Assembly: GCA_018902385.1 (NCBI GenBank) | Contig: JABSSW010000017.1 | Span: 682,001-746,000 of the forward strand | Source of the DNA: Physcia stellaris | Taxonomy: Eukaryota > Ascomycota > Lecanoromycetes > Caliciales > Physciaceae | Reading direction: 5' to 3' | Length of the DNA stretch: 64,000 nucleotides | In this document: positions 19,044-30,792 of the stretch, one piece after another | Layout: every line of letters begins with the position of its first letter | How positions within the stretch are numbered: position 1 is the stretch's first letter | Translations under genes and position numbers: made by a program | The notes under the pieces: model-generated | Database searches by the model: none | What the model saw: the letters and a program-made list of their open reading frames with translations, nothing else | Told to the model about the DNA's origin: nothing

Positions 19044-22000
19044 ATGGCTATACACAGTAGGCTTCTGGGGCGTTCACCAAGATCAATCTCACTCCCGCGA
19101 ATTTCCCTTCATTCTTCCGCATGTCGCTCTCTGATCATCCCTCGAATAACTTCTTCCCTTCCGTTACGGACTTCAGTGCCTCTTCCCAAAAATTGTGTAT
19201 CGAGGAGGACATTCGTAATTTCCCCAAGGCGAACGATCACGGGTCAGGAAGCCCCCAGCGCCCAGGCTTACATTTCGAGTGGGGTCATTGGCGGAAAGCA
19301 GAAACTGGTAGACGTTAAGAAGGTGTTGGTCATCGGTAGCGGAGGGCTGAGTATAGGACAGGCTGGGGAGTTCGACTATTCTGGTGAGTAGACCCTACTG
19401 TGAGAAGAGGTGCACTGGAGACATTATGGTCCTCCCTCAATGAGGCCAGAACTGAAGCAAAGCTGACGAGTGGTGTGTTATTCCGCTATATAGGCTCTCA
19501 AGCGCTCAAGGCACTCAAGGAAGCCAACGTAGCATCTGTCTTGATCAATCCTAATATCGCGACGATCCAGACCGACCACAAGCTCGCTGATGAGGTTTAC
19601 TACCTCCCAGTGACTCCAGAATACGTTACGCATGTAATAGAAAAGGAAAGGCCCGATGGCATTCTTCTTACATTTGGCGGCCAGACAGCTCTCAATCTGG
19701 GTGTTAAAATGGAGGAAATGGGCATCTTTGAGCGTTACGGCGTCAGAGTGCTGGGGACCAGTATACAGACGTTGCGGACGAGCGAAGACCGCGATCTCTT
19801 CGCAAAAGCGCTCAAAGAGATCAATATACCTATAGCAGAATCGATTGCTTGTAACACTGTCGATGAGGCTCTGGCTGCTGCAAAGCAGATTGGCTATCCC
19901 ATCATTTCCCGTTCGGCGTATGCTTTGGGAGGGCTGGGATCTGGCTTTGCTAATGATGAAGAAGAGCTCAAAAACCTCGTATCTAGATCTCTGACACTGT
20001 CTCCTCAAGTGCTGATCGAGAAATCTCTAAAAGGTTGGAAAGAGCTGGAATATGAGGTTGTACGCGACGCCGACAACAACTGTATCACGGTCTGCAATAT
20101 GGAAAACTTCGATCCTCTCGGAACGCATACTGGAGATAGTATAGTGGTTGCACCAAGCCAGACACTGAGCGATGAGGAATATCATATGCTCAGGACTGCT
20201 GCGATCAAAATTATTCGTCATCTAGGTGTCGTTGGAGAATGTAATGTGCAGTATGCTCTGTCGCCTAACGATCTTGACTACAGAGTCATTGAAGTGAACG
20301 CTCGATTGTCTAGATCCTCGGCTCTTGCTTCGAAAGCCACTGGATACCCACTTGCGTACACTGCAGCGAAGATCGGACTTGGCCACACTTTACCGGAGCT
20401 ACCAAATGCAGTTACCAAAACGACCACAGCAAATTTCGAGCCCAGCTTGGATTATATTGTGACGAAAATACCTCGATGGGATCTGAGCAAGTTTCAGCAC
20501 GTGAGAAGAGATATTGGAAGCTCCATGAAATCTGTGGGAGAGGTAATGGCTATAGGGAGGACGTTTGAAGAATCAATCCAAAAGGCCATACGCCAGGTTG
20601 ACCCAAGATTTGTTGGTTTTCAAGGTGATAAATTTGACGATCTTGACCATGTTCTTCAAAATCCCACAGACCGAAGATGGCTCGCTGTAGGGCAAGCCAT
20701 GTTACACGAGAACTACTCCGTCGAGAAGGTACATGATTTGACTAAGATCGACAAATGGTTCTTGTACAAGCTGCAGAATATTGTTGATGTCTATCGTGAG
20801 CTCGAAGATGTGGGCAGCTTATTTGGTCTGAAGCAAGAGCTGATAAGTAAAGCGAAAAAGATGGGTTTCTCTGACCGACAGATCGCTAGTTGCGTTGGAA
20901 GTACTGAGGACGATGTTCGGGCGAGAAGGAAGAGTTTTGGGATACGTCCTTTCGTAAAGAAGATTGATACCCTTGCCGCGGAATTTCCTGCTGATACTAA
21001 TTACCTCTACACAACGTACAATGCGACATCTCACGATGTAACCTTCGATGATCACGGTACTATCATACTAGGGAGTGGAGTCTACAGAATAGGAAGCTCC
21101 GTTGAATTCGATTGGTGCGCCGTCAATGCGACACTTTCCCTTAAGGCTATGGGTAAGAAAACAGTTATGATCAATTACAATCCTGAGACATATTCAACCG
21201 ACTTCGACACTGCGGACAAGCTTTATTTCGAAGAGCTGAGTTATGAAAGAGTAATGGACATTTACGAGCTTGAGTCTGCAAGCGGTGTAGTGGTCTCAGT
21301 AGGCGGCCAACTACCTCAAAACATTGCTTTGAGATTACAGGAAACAGGGAAAGCTCACGTGCTTGGGACTGACCCGAACGATATTGACAAGGCTGAAGAC
21401 CGTCACAAGTTCTCGCAGATTCTTGACAGCATTGGCGTAGATCAACCAGCCTGGAAAGAATTGACATCGGTAGCTGACGCCGAAAGATTTGCTGATGAGG
21501 TCTCCTACCCAGTTCTGGTTCGCCCCAGTTATGTCTTGTCTGGAGCAGCGATGAGTGTCATCCACAGCCGAGAGGAGCTGAAGGACAAGCTGGAGTCAGC
21601 CAGCGCCGTCTCACCTGATCATCCTGTAGTGATTACTAAGATGATTGAAAATGCACAAGAGATTGATGTGGATGCCGTGGCTTCAGCAGGCAAATTAATA
21701 ATTCATGCCGTCAGCGAGCACGTCGAAGCAGCTGGCGTCCATTCGGGAGACGCAACGCTTGTCCTACCGCCCGCTAATCTGGACGAAAGAACGATATCGC
21801 GAGTCAAGGAAATTGCTGAGAAGGTTGCGAAAGCCTGGAGTATCACAGGGCCGTACAACATGCAGATCATTAAGGCAGACAACCCTTCAGGAGGCGAACC
21901 AGCCCTGAAGGTTATAGAGTGCAATCTTCGGGCTTCGAGATCATTTCCGTTCGTTAGTAAAGTCCTAGGTATTAACTTCATAGACGTCGCGACCAAGGCT

Positions 22001-22711
22001 CTCCTCGACCGCGACGTTCCTCAACCAATAGATCCCATGACCGAGAAACGCGACTACCTCGCAACTAAAGTCCCTCAATTTTCTTGGACTCGGCTCGCAG
22101 GCGCCGATCCCTTTCTCGGGGTGGAAATGTCCAGTACTGGTGAGATAGCTTGCTTTGGAAAGGACCTGATCGAAGCCTACTGGACATCACTTCAGTCGAC
22201 GATGAACTTTCGGATGCCGGAGCCTGGAGAAGGCCTACTCTTTGGTGGAGACACGTCCAAGTCCGAGCTTTCACAGATTATCAATTTCCTACGGCCTCTA
22301 AAGTACAAGCTTTTTGCTGCCGATCCTCATGTCAAGGAGCACTTGGAGTCTGCTGCGGACGGGGAGGTCTCTGTCGAGGTAATCGAGTTCCCTAAAGAAG
22401 ACAAGCGGGCACTGCGAGAAGTGTTCCAGAAATACGACATTCGGGGCGTCTTCAATCTAGCCAGCCAAAGAGCGAAGACATTGTTGGATGAGGATTACGT
22501 GATGAGAAGGAATGCAGTTGACTTTGGAGTCCCATTGTTCATGGAACCGAAGGTAAGATCTGAGGAACCTTCACCTTCTTATCACAATACTGACAAAGCT
22601 ATTTAGACTGCACTGCTCTTTGCTCAATGTATGAACGCGAAGCTCCCTCGGCCCGAAGGTATTCCGCCAGAGGTTCGACGATGGAGTGAGTTTATAGGTA
22701 GTCATAATTAA
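19044..22711 (+). CDS. CPA2: Carbamoyl-phosphate synthase, arginine-specific large subunit
   Basis: Three exons: 19044-19383, 19494-22552, 22607-22711; 1167 aa, the usual size. It makes carbamoyl phosphate from bicarbonate, glutamine-derived ammonia and two ATP for citrulline synthesis. Residues 1-65 are a Ser/Arg-rich mitochondrial presequence. Intron 1 interrupts the first ATP-grasp half inside IGQAGEFDYSGSQA. The first half also has LTFGGQTALNLG and EVNARLSRSSALASKATGYP. The second half opens with GSGVYRIGSSVEFDWCAV and has SVGGQLPQN and IECNLRASRSFPFVSK. The allosteric MGS-like domain follows. There is no fused glutaminase or aspartate transcarbamylase, which separates it from the pyrimidine enzyme. 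The end is uncertain: I read through to TAA at 22709-22711 (RRWSEFIG end), but a GTGAGT at 22686 with an acceptor at about 22763 would give a different C-terminus ending near 22833. Confidence 0.95.
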
Positions 22712-22858
22712 AAGTCGATAGTAATAAACGTTCAAAATGTCCGCATGACCTTTCTCCGACAGCTAAAGAGCGAGAGACTGACGATGATTTTGCGCAACAG
22801 ATTGCACACGTACCCGTTACCATCGTAGCTTAAGTACAGAGCCTACATACATATTCTA

Positions 22859-23087
22859 TCCCATGGTCTGGTGTGGTGCTATCCCTCCCCCAAGCATCGC
22901 CACCAATACATCCGATATGACAAGACGCGTACCCGTGTTTGGCACAAGGCATATGAAAACGATATGAAGATGATATGAAAACGACATGTAAGAAGCATCA
23001 GCTTCTGCCTTCGTCCTAAGTCGGGTAATCGTGGATCTCTCGGTATATTCAAAAAAAATTAGCACCAGTTGCTGCCAGACCATGACA
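22859..23087 (+). mobile_element. MITE copy 1, TA-flanked, ~229 bp
   Basis: This element is bounded by TA dinucleotides (22857-22858 and 23088-23089) and by short inverted ends (TCCCATGGTCTGG on the left, CCAGACCATGACA on the right), followed inward by an inverted GTGGTGCT/AGCACCA pair. It has no coding capacity. Inside is a short array of 11-bp units of the form ATATGAAAACG. A second copy in the same orientation lies at 26081-26308, and much of the interior (for example TACCCGTGTTTGGCACAA) is shared. TA target sites and short TIRs suggest mobilisation by a Tc1/mariner-type transposase, which is inference. Copy 1 sits in the 5' flank of the peptidase gene. Confidence 0.75.
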
Positions 23088-23301
23088 TACTCCGTACTTG
23101 TGCAGACTGCAGAGCCCCCTGACGGCAAGCTGTAGCTAGGGAATTGCTCCCCGCAGATCAGGGTTTAGGCGCATGAAATAGGGCCGCGGTACCCCGTGCA
23201 TCCACCCCGCAATTCGACAGTTTCCCGCCTTTGGCTCAGACCCATCCACATCACCACGACCCTCGTCATTCAACAGCTGCGGGCGGCTACGTCCCATATC
23301 C

Positions 23302-25734
23302 ATGGCATCTTCCAGACTCATAGCTTTCTCACTATTATCCACGCTGTGTCTTGCGACCTTACTGTACTACAGCTTCCTCCCACAATTTCAATCTCCTTTG
23401 GACTCGGCCCTCTCGGCCGCAGCTTCAGTCACGTCCGCCGAAATGACTATTCGTGCGAACAAGTTCACCCCCGAGTGAGTATTCATGAATCGACATATTC
23501 CTCCTTGCTGATTAATTTTAGTGTACTTATTTCTGCTCCGCGACGATCGTCTGCAGTTCCCAACGCCCAAGGAATTTTAGCACTCTATACAGTCTCTATA
23601 TATAGCTTCGAATCGCATAAGAAGACGACAGAGATCCGTACGATCAACATCAAGAATGGTCAATCAACGCTTATAACAAATGAAGAAAAGACCAGCGAAC
23701 CGAGTTGGCTGGGCAATGGGAACGAGGTATTATGGCTTAGAGGCAAAGAGGACGGCACGACAGAACTCGTCGTTGGATCAGCTGAGGAGATCGGCAGGAG
23801 CTACATCGCAGGTTCTGTTCCAGGTCCTATCTCAGACGTGAGGGTGAAGCCCTTGGGCAATGATAAGGTAGCAATTGCATTCACCGCCAAAACTAAACCA
23901 AATGGAACTTTGTTCAATCCGGAAACAGAGCCAAAGAAAATGTCCTCAGGAAAGCTGTACGATTCTCTAATGGTGCGTCATTGGGACACTTATGTTGCCC
24001 CAGATAGGAATGCAATCTGGTACGGGGTATTATCGAAAGTGAAACCACACATTACCGAGCCCAGCGGCCGATACTTTCTATCGCGGATTTCCAACGCACT
24101 GCAAAGATCCGACTTAGAGTGCCCAATCCCACCTTTCGGGGGCTCGGATCATTTCGATCTAAGTTCGCATGGTATCATCTTTGTGGCAAAAGATCCTACA
24201 CTTGACCCAGCGTTCAATACTAAGTGTGATTTCTATTATGTCTCTATACCCGACTTTTCCAAACCGTCTCCATCGCTTCCACAAAAGGCTGAAGTAGACG
24301 GTTTGGAAGGAGCAGCTTCCTCGCCCGCTTTTTCACCAAGTGGCAAAGGTGCCGCGTTCTTGAAAATGACACAAAATGGCTACGAGAGTGACAAAAACCG
24401 ACTTGTACACATCCCGGATCTCTCAAAGCTTCCAGCTACGAATGAAGTGATGATGTCCACGAATGGGAAAGGTCCATGGGATCGAAGCCCTAGTAGCGTA
24501 AGCTGGGGTGGTGATGAAGAAACTCTCTTACTGCAAGCCGAAGAGCACGGGAAAGGTCTGCTTTACACGTTGACCGTCTCAGCTGCTGCTTCTGCCCAGC
24601 TCCCGAAACCGATTACCAGCAGCGGCTACGTCTCTGATGCCCGGCCCTTGGCTGCCAATTCACCCTATCTTTTCATCTCAAGTAGCAATCTCATAGACAG
24701 CAGCCTTTATACGATCCTCGACCCTTCAGCTCCAGCCAGCGTTCGCCAAATTTCCTCAAACTCACGCAACGGCTCTTCTTTTAGCCTCTTCTCTAAACAG
24801 GTCTCCGAGATATGGTTCAAAGGCTCAGGAGATTATGAAGTTCATGCGTGGGTGATCAAGCCCTCGACATTCGACCACACCAAGAAGTATCCCCTTGCAT
24901 ACCTCATCCACGGAGGCCCGCAAGGCGCTTGGGATGATCAGTGGTCCACTCGCTGGAACCCAGCCGTTTTCGCCGAACAGGGTTACGTTGTCATAACGCC
25001 TAATCCGACAGGATCGACAGGTTATGGTCAGGCCTTTACTGACGCCATCAAAGAATCTTGGGGTGGTCGCCCGTACGAGGATCTGGTTGCGGGGTTTGAG
25101 TACATCAAGTCCAATCTCAGCTACGTCGACACTGATCGTGCTGTAGCTCTAGGCGCAAGCTATGGCGGGTATATGATGAACTGGATGCAAGGCCATGCAT
25201 TAGGGAAAGAGTTCAAAGCGTTGGTGTGTCATGATGGCGTCTTCAATATGGTGAATCAGATGAGCAGCGATGAACAGTATTTCCCGAATCATGATCTTGG
25301 AGGACCCTATTACAAAGCGATGAAAACGTGGGATAAATGGGATCCCTCAAGGTTCGTGGGAGAGTGGAAGACGCCTATGCTGGTCATACATAACGCGTTG
25401 GACTATCGATTACCTATCGCGTATGTACTTTTATTACTCGTCAAAACTTCCCCTACCGTTACTCGAGTCCGGTGGCGCAAAGAGCTAAATCATCTTTCTC
25501 CGTAGGGAAGGACTAGCCGTCTTCAACGTCCTCCAAGAACGTAACATCCCCTCGCGCTTCCTGACCTTCCCAGATGAAAACCACTGGGTGATCAAAGAGG
25601 AAAATAGCCTCTTATGGTATACGGTGGTACTGAACTGGATCAACAAACACGTCGGGCTGCCGCCGTATCGAGAAGACTGCGAAGAGGAATACGTGCAGAG
25701 TCGACCTTCGTCGGCGAACAGGGCCGAAGTGTAG
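23302..25734 (+). CDS. Dipeptidyl peptidase V-like serine peptidase (S9C)
   Basis: Three exons: 23302-23474, 23522-25420 and 25506-25734; 766 aa. Intron 1 (47 bp, GTGAGT) and intron 2 (85 bp, GTATGT) both restore frame. The N-terminus ([20 protein letters not shown]) is a signal peptide or signal anchor. A second in-frame ATG at codon 48 ([11 protein letters not shown]) would give a cytosolic form. [13 protein letters not shown] opens the beta-propeller, and HGGPQGAW and the nucleophile elbow GASYGGYM (Ser ~604) mark the alpha/beta-hydrolase domain. [11 protein letters not shown] carries the Asp and ENHW the catalytic His, so the triad is complete. Family members release X-Ala, X-Ser or similar dipeptides from peptide N-termini. 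Two MITE copies flank the gene. Confidence 0.93.
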
Positions 25735-26914
25735 ATTTAGTAGGAAAAAATTTATCGGAGCTGTCGATCCTCCCTGGTTGGATTCAACCGCTTGAAGCGT
25801 ATGAGATGAAATCTCTACCTCTTAAGCTATTGTCATGCTTCTGCCATCCAAGCTACCACAACGCCACGTGTAGAGCTCAAGAGTAATACACTGGACACCA
25901 TTGGGGTACGTGCACTAGGCAGCTTTGACCGTGGCACCGTTCGTGGATTCCAGCATCATGAAAGCGCCAGGTCTAGCTCTCCCCGTGTATAAATACCTAT
26001 AGCTTGGAGTCCGTAGGGTCTCTCCGACAGAGAAAACATTTGAAAGGCAAAATTACGGTATAAAAGCCTATGTATATATATCCCATGATCTGGTGTGGTG
26101 CTATCTTACCTTCCATGCATCGCCATCAATACACCCAATATGATAACACGCTTACCCGTGTTTGGCACAAAGCATATGAAGACGGCATGAAGACGGTATG
26201 AAAATGACATGAAGACAACATCATCTTGTGATTTCGCCCCAGGCCGGGTAATCGTAGATCTGTCGGTGTATTCTAATAATTAGCACCACTTATTACCAGA
26301 CCATGGGATAGATGCAATCCCCATGCGGTGGCAAAGATATCCAGATAGCTAATTCTCGGATTATCAGCGTGATGAGAAGCCCATTTCGGGGGCTGTCCAC
26401 TCCTGCTTTCATCTGGAAGACCGAGTTTGATAAAAAGAAAGGGGCTGTAGGAAACCAGTTCTTGAGGGGCGGGGGCGCATTTAACTCGAGGCTTGCTCGT
26501 TCTCTGCTACTTTTCCGGTATTGTTCCTCTCGATCGGTTTTATCTGTCTTTCAATAATCTATAGTATGTTCCTCTCTGGGCGCAGTAGTTTTTAAGTAAG
26601 TCTTGTAGGGATGTGCTGCTCTCAATGGAAAAGATTGTAGAACGTTTTGGACGCTCAGCGTGAGCACAGAGTTGGTGCTGCAAAGCCAAGGGAGGAGTTT
26701 TTAACAAAAAATGAGAAAAGTCCAATGCATTTCAGGGCGTAAATGTGCGTAAGTGCCGATCCCGGCAGAACCCCAAATGCATGGATTCAACATGGAAGTA
26801 CATAACGAGCGAACGAGGCTAGATAGCTCCAAAGCCTCTGAGTAGAAAATAATAACAAGAAGAGTATATCTATACGTAGCCCCACCCCACCCCAAACCAA
26901 CCACAATACCACGC
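25735..26914. other. Intergenic, contains MITE copy 2
   Basis: This 1.18-kb region lies between the convergent 3' ends of the peptidase gene and the minus-strand secreted-protein gene. Apart from the MITE at 26081-26308 I see nothing recognisable. The open frames at 26312-26557 (+) and 26540-27090 (-) are short or overlap real coding sequence, with no family signal. Confidence 0.5.
26081..26308 (+). mobile_element. MITE copy 2, TA-flanked, ~228 bp
   Basis: Second copy of the element at 22859-23087, in the same orientation, flanked by TA at 26079-26080 and 26309-26310. Its ends are the better preserved: TCCCATGATCTGG on the left against CCAGACCATGGGA on the right, a near-perfect 13-bp inverted repeat with one mismatch. 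It carries the same GTGGTGCT/AGCACCAC pair and the 11-bp GACGGTATGAA-type tandem units. It differs from copy 1 by scattered substitutions and small indels, so neither insertion is recent. Confidence 0.78.
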
Positions 26915-28363
26915 CTAACAGCTAAACCCAGTATCCCCCTGCCTGGACCCACTATCATACTTCCCAAAATTCGAATGATGCTCCTGATCATTGCTATTCC
27001 AGCTCTGATCCTTGAACCCGAACCACACAGGATCGTCATCAACAGCACCAACCTTGAAAGTGACAAAGGCCGGGAGCTGCGTGAGCACATTCTGCGGCTG
27101 GCCGTTGAGCGCGACGAAAGTCGACGAGCTGTCCGTGCCGATCATGATGTTCTTGCCCGCGCCGTCGAACACCGTCACCTCGAGCATGTAGTCCGGTCCG
27201 CCCGCGTTCGGGCCCGATTTCTCGTTCTTCTGGTACTGCACCACGTGGATGCCGCACCAGCCGGGCGTGTACGTGCCCTGCACGGGCGGCTGGCCGGTTT
27301 GGATCGGGAGGATGGACGTCGGGGCTGGAGTGCTTGCGGATATATCGCTCACCACGCCCGTGGGCGAGACGGCTGGGATGTCGCCGCCTGCGGTGATTTC
27401 TGCCACTGCGGCGACCTCGCTGGCCTCCACGGTGGGAGTGGGGTCGGCGACGGTCTGCACGACCGTCCCGCCGCCTGTGGAGTTGTCCGCGGCGGGAAGG
27501 GCGGCGAGGAAGGATTGGACGACGTCTCGGGGAGAGCAACGTCCGGGGAGCACCAGGCTGGATCTTGGATTGAGCCGTCGCCGCAGGGCAGAGGAGCGTT
27601 CGTGACGCAGTCGACGTAGACGAAAACGGTGACGCCCTGGTGTCTCTCCTCGCCGCTTGCGGATGTGGTTTTGACAAAATCACTTTCGCAGCCGTAGGTT
27701 GTGGGGTTGTAATGCTGGATGGGTCTTGGGCATCCGGTTTCATCACTTGGGTGTGCCATCAAACCACTGGAGAGTCAATCAGCAGATGAACCCTTTTGCA
27801 ATGGCTAAAACTTACCATGAGGTAATCAAATGTGGAATGAAGGAGAAATAGCCGCATTGGCCTTCTTTGGGGGTAACGCCGTACGATTGTGTGTTGGTCT
27901 TGGCTTGATTCCAATTGTAGGAATAAGACGCTCCCAATTTGAAGTTGTTGAGTAGCTTCTCGTCGAAACCTCCATTGACGGTAAATGTGTGGCCGGTCGT
28001 CTTTGTTACTGTCTCGGTAATGGTACAGGTAAATGGGTGGCGACAGATTGACAGAGGCATGATCACTTCTTGCCCATAGGTATATTTAACGTGCTGCTGA
28101 CAGAAGATATCGCAAGGCGCAAATGGGTCCCATCTGAGTTCATAGAGGGGGAAGCAGTCCCCATAGTTCGATGGATTTGGGGCGCGGCAGGCGTTCTGAT
28201 CGTAGTCTTTGTATAGCTCATATGACGCACCATCCTGGTTGCATGGGTCTCTCTTCTCCAGATCTCTCACCACAGACCGGGATATCAGATCACCAGATGG
28301 TGCTGAGAAAACAGAAGGGAGGAGGGGCAATACGCTCAGCAGTGATTGACGGGAGAGAAACAT
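26915..28363 (-). CDS. Secreted cysteine-containing protein, uncharacterised
   Basis: Start ATG at 28361-28363. Exon 1 is 27816-28363, then a clear 49-bp intron (27767-27815, GTAAGT...CCAG). The second splice is uncertain: a weak-donor 86-bp intron (27455-27540, GTTGCT...GCAG) keeps phase and gives exons 27541-27766 and 26915-27454, 437 aa in total. Without it the frame ends early, so the alternative is a one-base frameshift. Residues 1-20 form a signal peptide (MFLSRQSLLSVLPLLPSVFSA), followed by a KR site. The N-terminal half has many cysteines and a Thr/Ser-rich amphipathic section (TETVTKTTGHTFTVNGGF). That section is faintly like the membrane-inserting part of aerolysin-fold proteins, which is only a resemblance. 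A Pro/Thr linker leads to a C-terminal module starting GWCGIHVVQYQKNE and ending GDTGFSC. Function unknown. Confidence 0.65.
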
Positions 28364-30792
28364 GATGACAAGGAAGGAGTCGCGACACAAGCCTTACTGA
28401 ATGAAATGGTAATAGATAAAGACCAGAAACTTCGAGAGGGAGGATGATGAGAAGGTCACTGATGAATGGAAAAACAAAAGGTTTATAATCAGATTCAGAT
28501 GATTTGCATACCTACCAGAGAATTAGTGCGAATTGGTTTTGCACTTGTCACTGCGATGAAACATATCCAACAAAGTCGAAGAAAGCTAATGATAATTCAG
28601 CCCACGCTTGAGCACTGCCTCAATAATCATACTCGAGCTGGACAAGTTGGGCTGGAAATGACGGTTAGCTGCACAGTACTTGCTTCAAGTGCACCTCTTG
28701 AAGCAACGTCGGAAGGGTAAATTATTTCGTCAATCCAAGATAGCGTTGGTGTTGTGCAGATACAACCTCCCATATGGAATTGACGGCATCTTCTCAGGTG
28801 GGGTGCTTGTTGGTAAAGCATTCTCGGCAGAATCATCATGAAGCCAAGGTGCAAGCCGGAGAAGCAGATTGATGATGAGATAGTGCGAGATGTGAAACGA
28901 CCAACAAGCGCCCTGCGTCTGTTGTTAATATATCGGACATTACGGCGAGTCCAACGATCCATGGCTCGACCAATCACCAAAGTCAAGACCAAAGCTGATC
29001 TCTCTCTCAGCCTCACTCGTGCTCAACGGCTTGAGCTTCGGGCCTACTCGTAAATGCCGGTAGAGAATGGTATTGTTATACGAGATCGTCTTTCCGATCC
29101 ACTCAGCCTCACCCCGCATCTTAAGCAGCTCAATAGACTAGGCTTCAGGGTTTTTCTATGCTGAAGAAGCAATTCATTACCCTTTGGAGGTAGAGATATT
29201 CCAGAGTAGCAGTGGCTAATTAGCAGCATGTTCCGAAGATTGAACAGAGAAGCCGTGCTGTTAGCCTGTCAGGGTGCTATGTCGGCCTTTGAGAATGCAA
29301 AGATGGCAACAGGGTACCGTGTGAAAGTAGTTGTTGCACGATATGTTAGTTAGGAACCTTATGCAGGTCCAACGCAACCGAGTGGCAGAGCCGCAGAGCT
29401 CCAAGCTGAGGGCCTTCTTCAGAATCCGAGTGACACTGCCCGGGTCTTGGTAGGATAATTAGATCAGTGTCATCAGGCGCCCCATCATCTCGAGGAGAGG
29501 CACTCCGTCAGAATCCCAAGAACGGTAAGTCGTGTTGGCGTGGCATGGCTGAGGTTGAAATTACAAGGTGGCAGTGTTGCCGCTGACGATTCTTGGCATT
29601 TCCGGGCCGCTATTAGCCCGTACTCGTATCCCAACTGCCGAGTCTCCGAGCGAGTGTGCGAAAGAGTTCACCAACACGAAAAAAGAGATGAGATGAAAGC
29701 TTGGCTCTGTTTGAAGTGAAGAAATCCCCTTTTTGCTATTGCGTAACAAGTAGGTATGTAGGCAGCACGATTTTCAACCAACCTCTGTCCTTTCTTGCGC
29801 TATTTGGGTACACAGGGTTTCAATATCTATGTCTCCCTTCGCCGTGTAGTAGAGGACGTGTACAATCTCTCTACCTCGCGGCATTCGTGTTTCCTTGTAT
29901 TCGTACCGCCGTCCATCTCGTCTCTTGGGTTATATCAGACTGTCTGTTTATCAAAATGTCTTATAAGCCTTCCCATCTTAGAGCATTAGGGGCCGCGTAA
30001 AGTACCAATGAATAAGTTTCTGTCAGGTGGTATTAATATTACCTGGATCTCTCTTGAGTGGGCTTTGAATGGCAAAGATATCCTTCACTTCACTATGTGT
30101 CATTCGATGAGTCCCTCTGGACACCTTAGCAGCGGACTCTCTTTACTTTCGCGACTTTACGTAAAATTCTGAGTCCCACGGTCTGCTCAAGGATTTCCTT
30201 CCGATCAGATACACTACAGCGTGTTCACTGCTTTGAGCTCAAAAACCCCTACAATGCCTTATAGACATGAAAATGGTACAAATGCGTACTTTACAATCGC
30301 AACAAAGGAACCGGGAAGAAGAAAAGCCGACGAGGACTTCAGTCAAAGTCATCAACAAAGAGCGTAAACAGGAGGCGGCCACGCGATCACCACGTGGCTG
30401 ACGCTCGATAAAGAAACGAAGAACCGACATTGGAATAGTCCATTGTTCGATCAATTGAATCTAGATATGGCTCACTGGAATGGAGCTCGATAATAGCATC
30501 GCGAAAACCATCCACGCCCACATCTGTAAATTCAAATTCAAATTCTACCTACTTAGGCATATTGACCAAGACTCGTCTTCTGTTCCCAGCTTCTCGTACT
30601 CTTCCCTACCACTGTGCTGAGCACCATCTATAACCATCCTTACACGTCCGCTAACTTTCAGCATCTTCTCCATCTATATACACAAGATCTGCCAGGCGCA
30701 GGACTCTCCTCACACATCAATCGCACCCAAACTCCCGAAACTCCCCAAGCCTAACAGCACTTCACCACTCCAGCAGCACCACCACGCCCACC
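28364..30792. other. Long intergenic region, no supported gene
   Basis: These 2.4 kb separate two divergent genes, the secreted-protein gene (-) and a small conserved gene (+). Open frames of 60-130 codons on both strands (for example 28627-29016 on minus) have no family signal, no plausible splice extension and poor composition. I see no tRNA-like T-loop box, no repeat shared with the rest of the window and no AT-rich decay. The last ~150 bp before 30793 are CA/pyrimidine-rich and look like a 5' leader. Confidence 0.5.

Noticed and set aside
22978-23030. CRISPR-like or satellite array from short repeated ATATGAAAACG units
   Set aside because: Only a few 11-bp tandem units inside a MITE, with no spacers. 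A eukaryotic host makes a CRISPR array implausible.
27039-27746. Long alternative frames (up to 235 codons) in the GC-rich part of the secreted-protein gene
   Set aside because: Arg/Pro/His-rich translations typical of wrong frames in GC-rich DNA. Only the frames used in the model carry signal peptide, cysteines and the C-terminal module.
28364-30792. tRNA or other RNA gene in the long intergenic gap
   Set aside because: I looked for the T-loop box and paired acceptor ends and found no convincing set.
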